Assembly: GCF_021134715.1 (NCBI RefSeq)
Contig: NC_060019.1
Span: 4,154,001 to 4,218,000, forward strand
Direction of reading: 5' to 3'
From: Daphnia pulex
Taxonomy: Eukaryota > Arthropoda > Branchiopoda > Diplostraca > Daphniidae
DNA length: 64,000 nt
In this document: positions 63,265 through 64,000 of the stretch, in pieces
Layout: every line of letters begins with the position of its first letter
Position numbering within the stretch: position 1 is the stretch's first letter
Notes under the pieces: generated by a model
Seen by the model: the letters and a program-made list of their open reading frames with translations, nothing else
Told to the model about the DNA's origin: nothing
The model's database searches: none
Made by a program: the position numbers and the translations under genes

Positions 63265-64000
63265 CTACTCTTCTGCCATATTCCGGATCCTTTTTTCGGC
63301 GGCGATGGCCGCTTTCCGACGAGGTCTCGTTGGTACAGAAGAGGCGGGATTGGGAAGAACTTGAGCGCTTGGAGAAGAATCAATTGGCGCAGTCACTTCC
63401 AGCGGATACAGTTTTGAGACCGGACGGTTTGTTTTTCCTTCCGCGGTGCGGATGTTGGCTGCTCGGATTTCTCCATCCGGGCTGATGATGAGGCTTTCGA
63501 TCACAGCCAGTTTCCAATAGATTCGGGGTCCTTCGTTATGAACTAGAACCACGTCACCGACCTTGATGCTGGGCTTGAATTTCTCCTTGCATGTGATGTG
63601 TCGTTCCCGGAGGCTGGTCAAGTAGTCCTTTTGCCAACGGGACCAGAAAGCTTTGAGGATTCGTTGTCTTCGGCTGAACATGTCAAGGAGGTGGGAAGGC
63701 TTCTCACCGAAGGTGGGATCAAGCAGCTCCTCTTCAACGGCTGGGTTGTGTGGGAGTGGAGTCAAGCGATCACCATACATCAGATGAGACGGTGTAAGAG
63801 CTTGAGGGTCGTTCAAATCTGACGACACATACGTGATCGGACGATCGTTCAGGATGGCCTCGATCTCTGTGACGATAGTCCGGAACTCAGCGAATTTGAG
63901 TTTGGTACGACCGAGCATTTTCTTGAGAGCTTCCTTGGTCAGGCCGACAAGTCGTTCCCAAAAGCCCCCATGCCAAGGGGCACGCTTCGGAATAAAACGC
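63265..64000 (-). CDS. BEL/Pao integrase C-terminal part (partial at window edge)
   Basis: The minus-strand frame is open to the window end. It begins with the BEL integrase hallmark APWHGGFWERLV, followed by EIEAILNDRPIT, LTPSHLMYGD and RQRILKAFWSRWQKDYL, then a GDVVLVHNEGPRIYWKLAVIE beta-domain (DUF5641-like) and a short basic tail. It ends 24 bases before an LTR. The catalytic core lies beyond the window. The visible portion has no stop. Confidence 0.9.
   Translation of the reverse strand, partial: RFIPKRAPWHGGFWERLVGLTKEALKKMLGRTKLKFAEFRTIVTEIEAILNDRPITYVSSDLNDPQALTPSHLMYGDRLTPLPHNPAVEEELLDPTFGEKPSHLLDMFSRRQRILKAFWSRWQKDYLTSLRERHITCKEKFKPSIKVGDVVLVHNEGPRIYWKLAVIESLIISPDGEIRAANIRTAEGKTNRPVSKLYPLEVTAPIDSSPSAQVLPNPASSVPTRPRRKAAIAAEKRIRNMAEE

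Overview
The window is metazoan nuclear DNA, most likely arthropod. It holds BEL/Pao, L2/CR1-type, hAT-like and env-bearing Gypsy-type elements, spliced BLM-type RecQ and caspase fragments, short introns and AT-rich spacers. I cannot name the species, and no complete single-copy host gene is present. Almost everything recognisable is mobile DNA or broken, duplicated pieces of genes.

Layout. 1-977: tail and 3' LTR of an LTR element. 2.9-11.8 kb: a repeat present twice (P1, P2); P1 is split by a decayed LINE and P2 carries a hAT-type MITE. At 6.9-7.9 kb lies a 1-kb foldback element with a 9-bp target duplication. 8.5-9.7 kb: caspase-like gene remnant. 14.4-21.9 kb and 25.6-52.2 kb: two copies (A and B) of one duplicated segment, which ends in the 3' exons of a BLM-like RecQ helicase on the minus strand. 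Copy A is nearly free of the insertions seen in copy B. Copy B has received three precise insertions: a 16,063-bp LTR retroelement (27422-43484), an L2/CR1-type LINE with an intact ORF (44044-47360, minus strand) and a 974-bp foldback with TTAA duplications (48017-48990). Between the copies (21.9-25.5 kb) lie more RecQ exons, a minisatellite, an unknown ORF and an inverted partial copy of the caspase gene. 52.2-52.8 kb: 5' exons of an unknown gene fused to RecQ. 53.1-57.6 kb: a TNP2-type (CMC/EnSpm-like) DNA transposon with introns and subterminal repeats. 59.5-60.9 kb: a GCGC-rich foldback. 61.1-64.0 kb: BEL/Pao pieces meeting head to head around one LTR.

The centre of interest is the 16-kb retroelement. 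Its two 335-bp LTRs look identical, it has a 4-bp duplication (ACGT), and copy A supplies the empty site. It carries uninterrupted Gag (long coiled coil plus zinc knuckle), Pol (PR-RT-RH-IN with an AT-hook tail), a 1391-residue Env-like glycoprotein with ricin-B-like lobes and a mucin-like stalk, and a fourth ORF with ankyrin repeats. A strong splice donor lies just before the gag ATG, and acceptors lie directly before the Env and ankyrin ATGs, as expected for spliced subgenomic mRNAs. Two antisense ORFs lie between the ankyrin gene and the 3' LTR. It appears to be a young, possibly infectious-type endogenous retrovirus-like element with an added accessory gene. Function, activity and novelty are inferred and not shown by the sequence alone.
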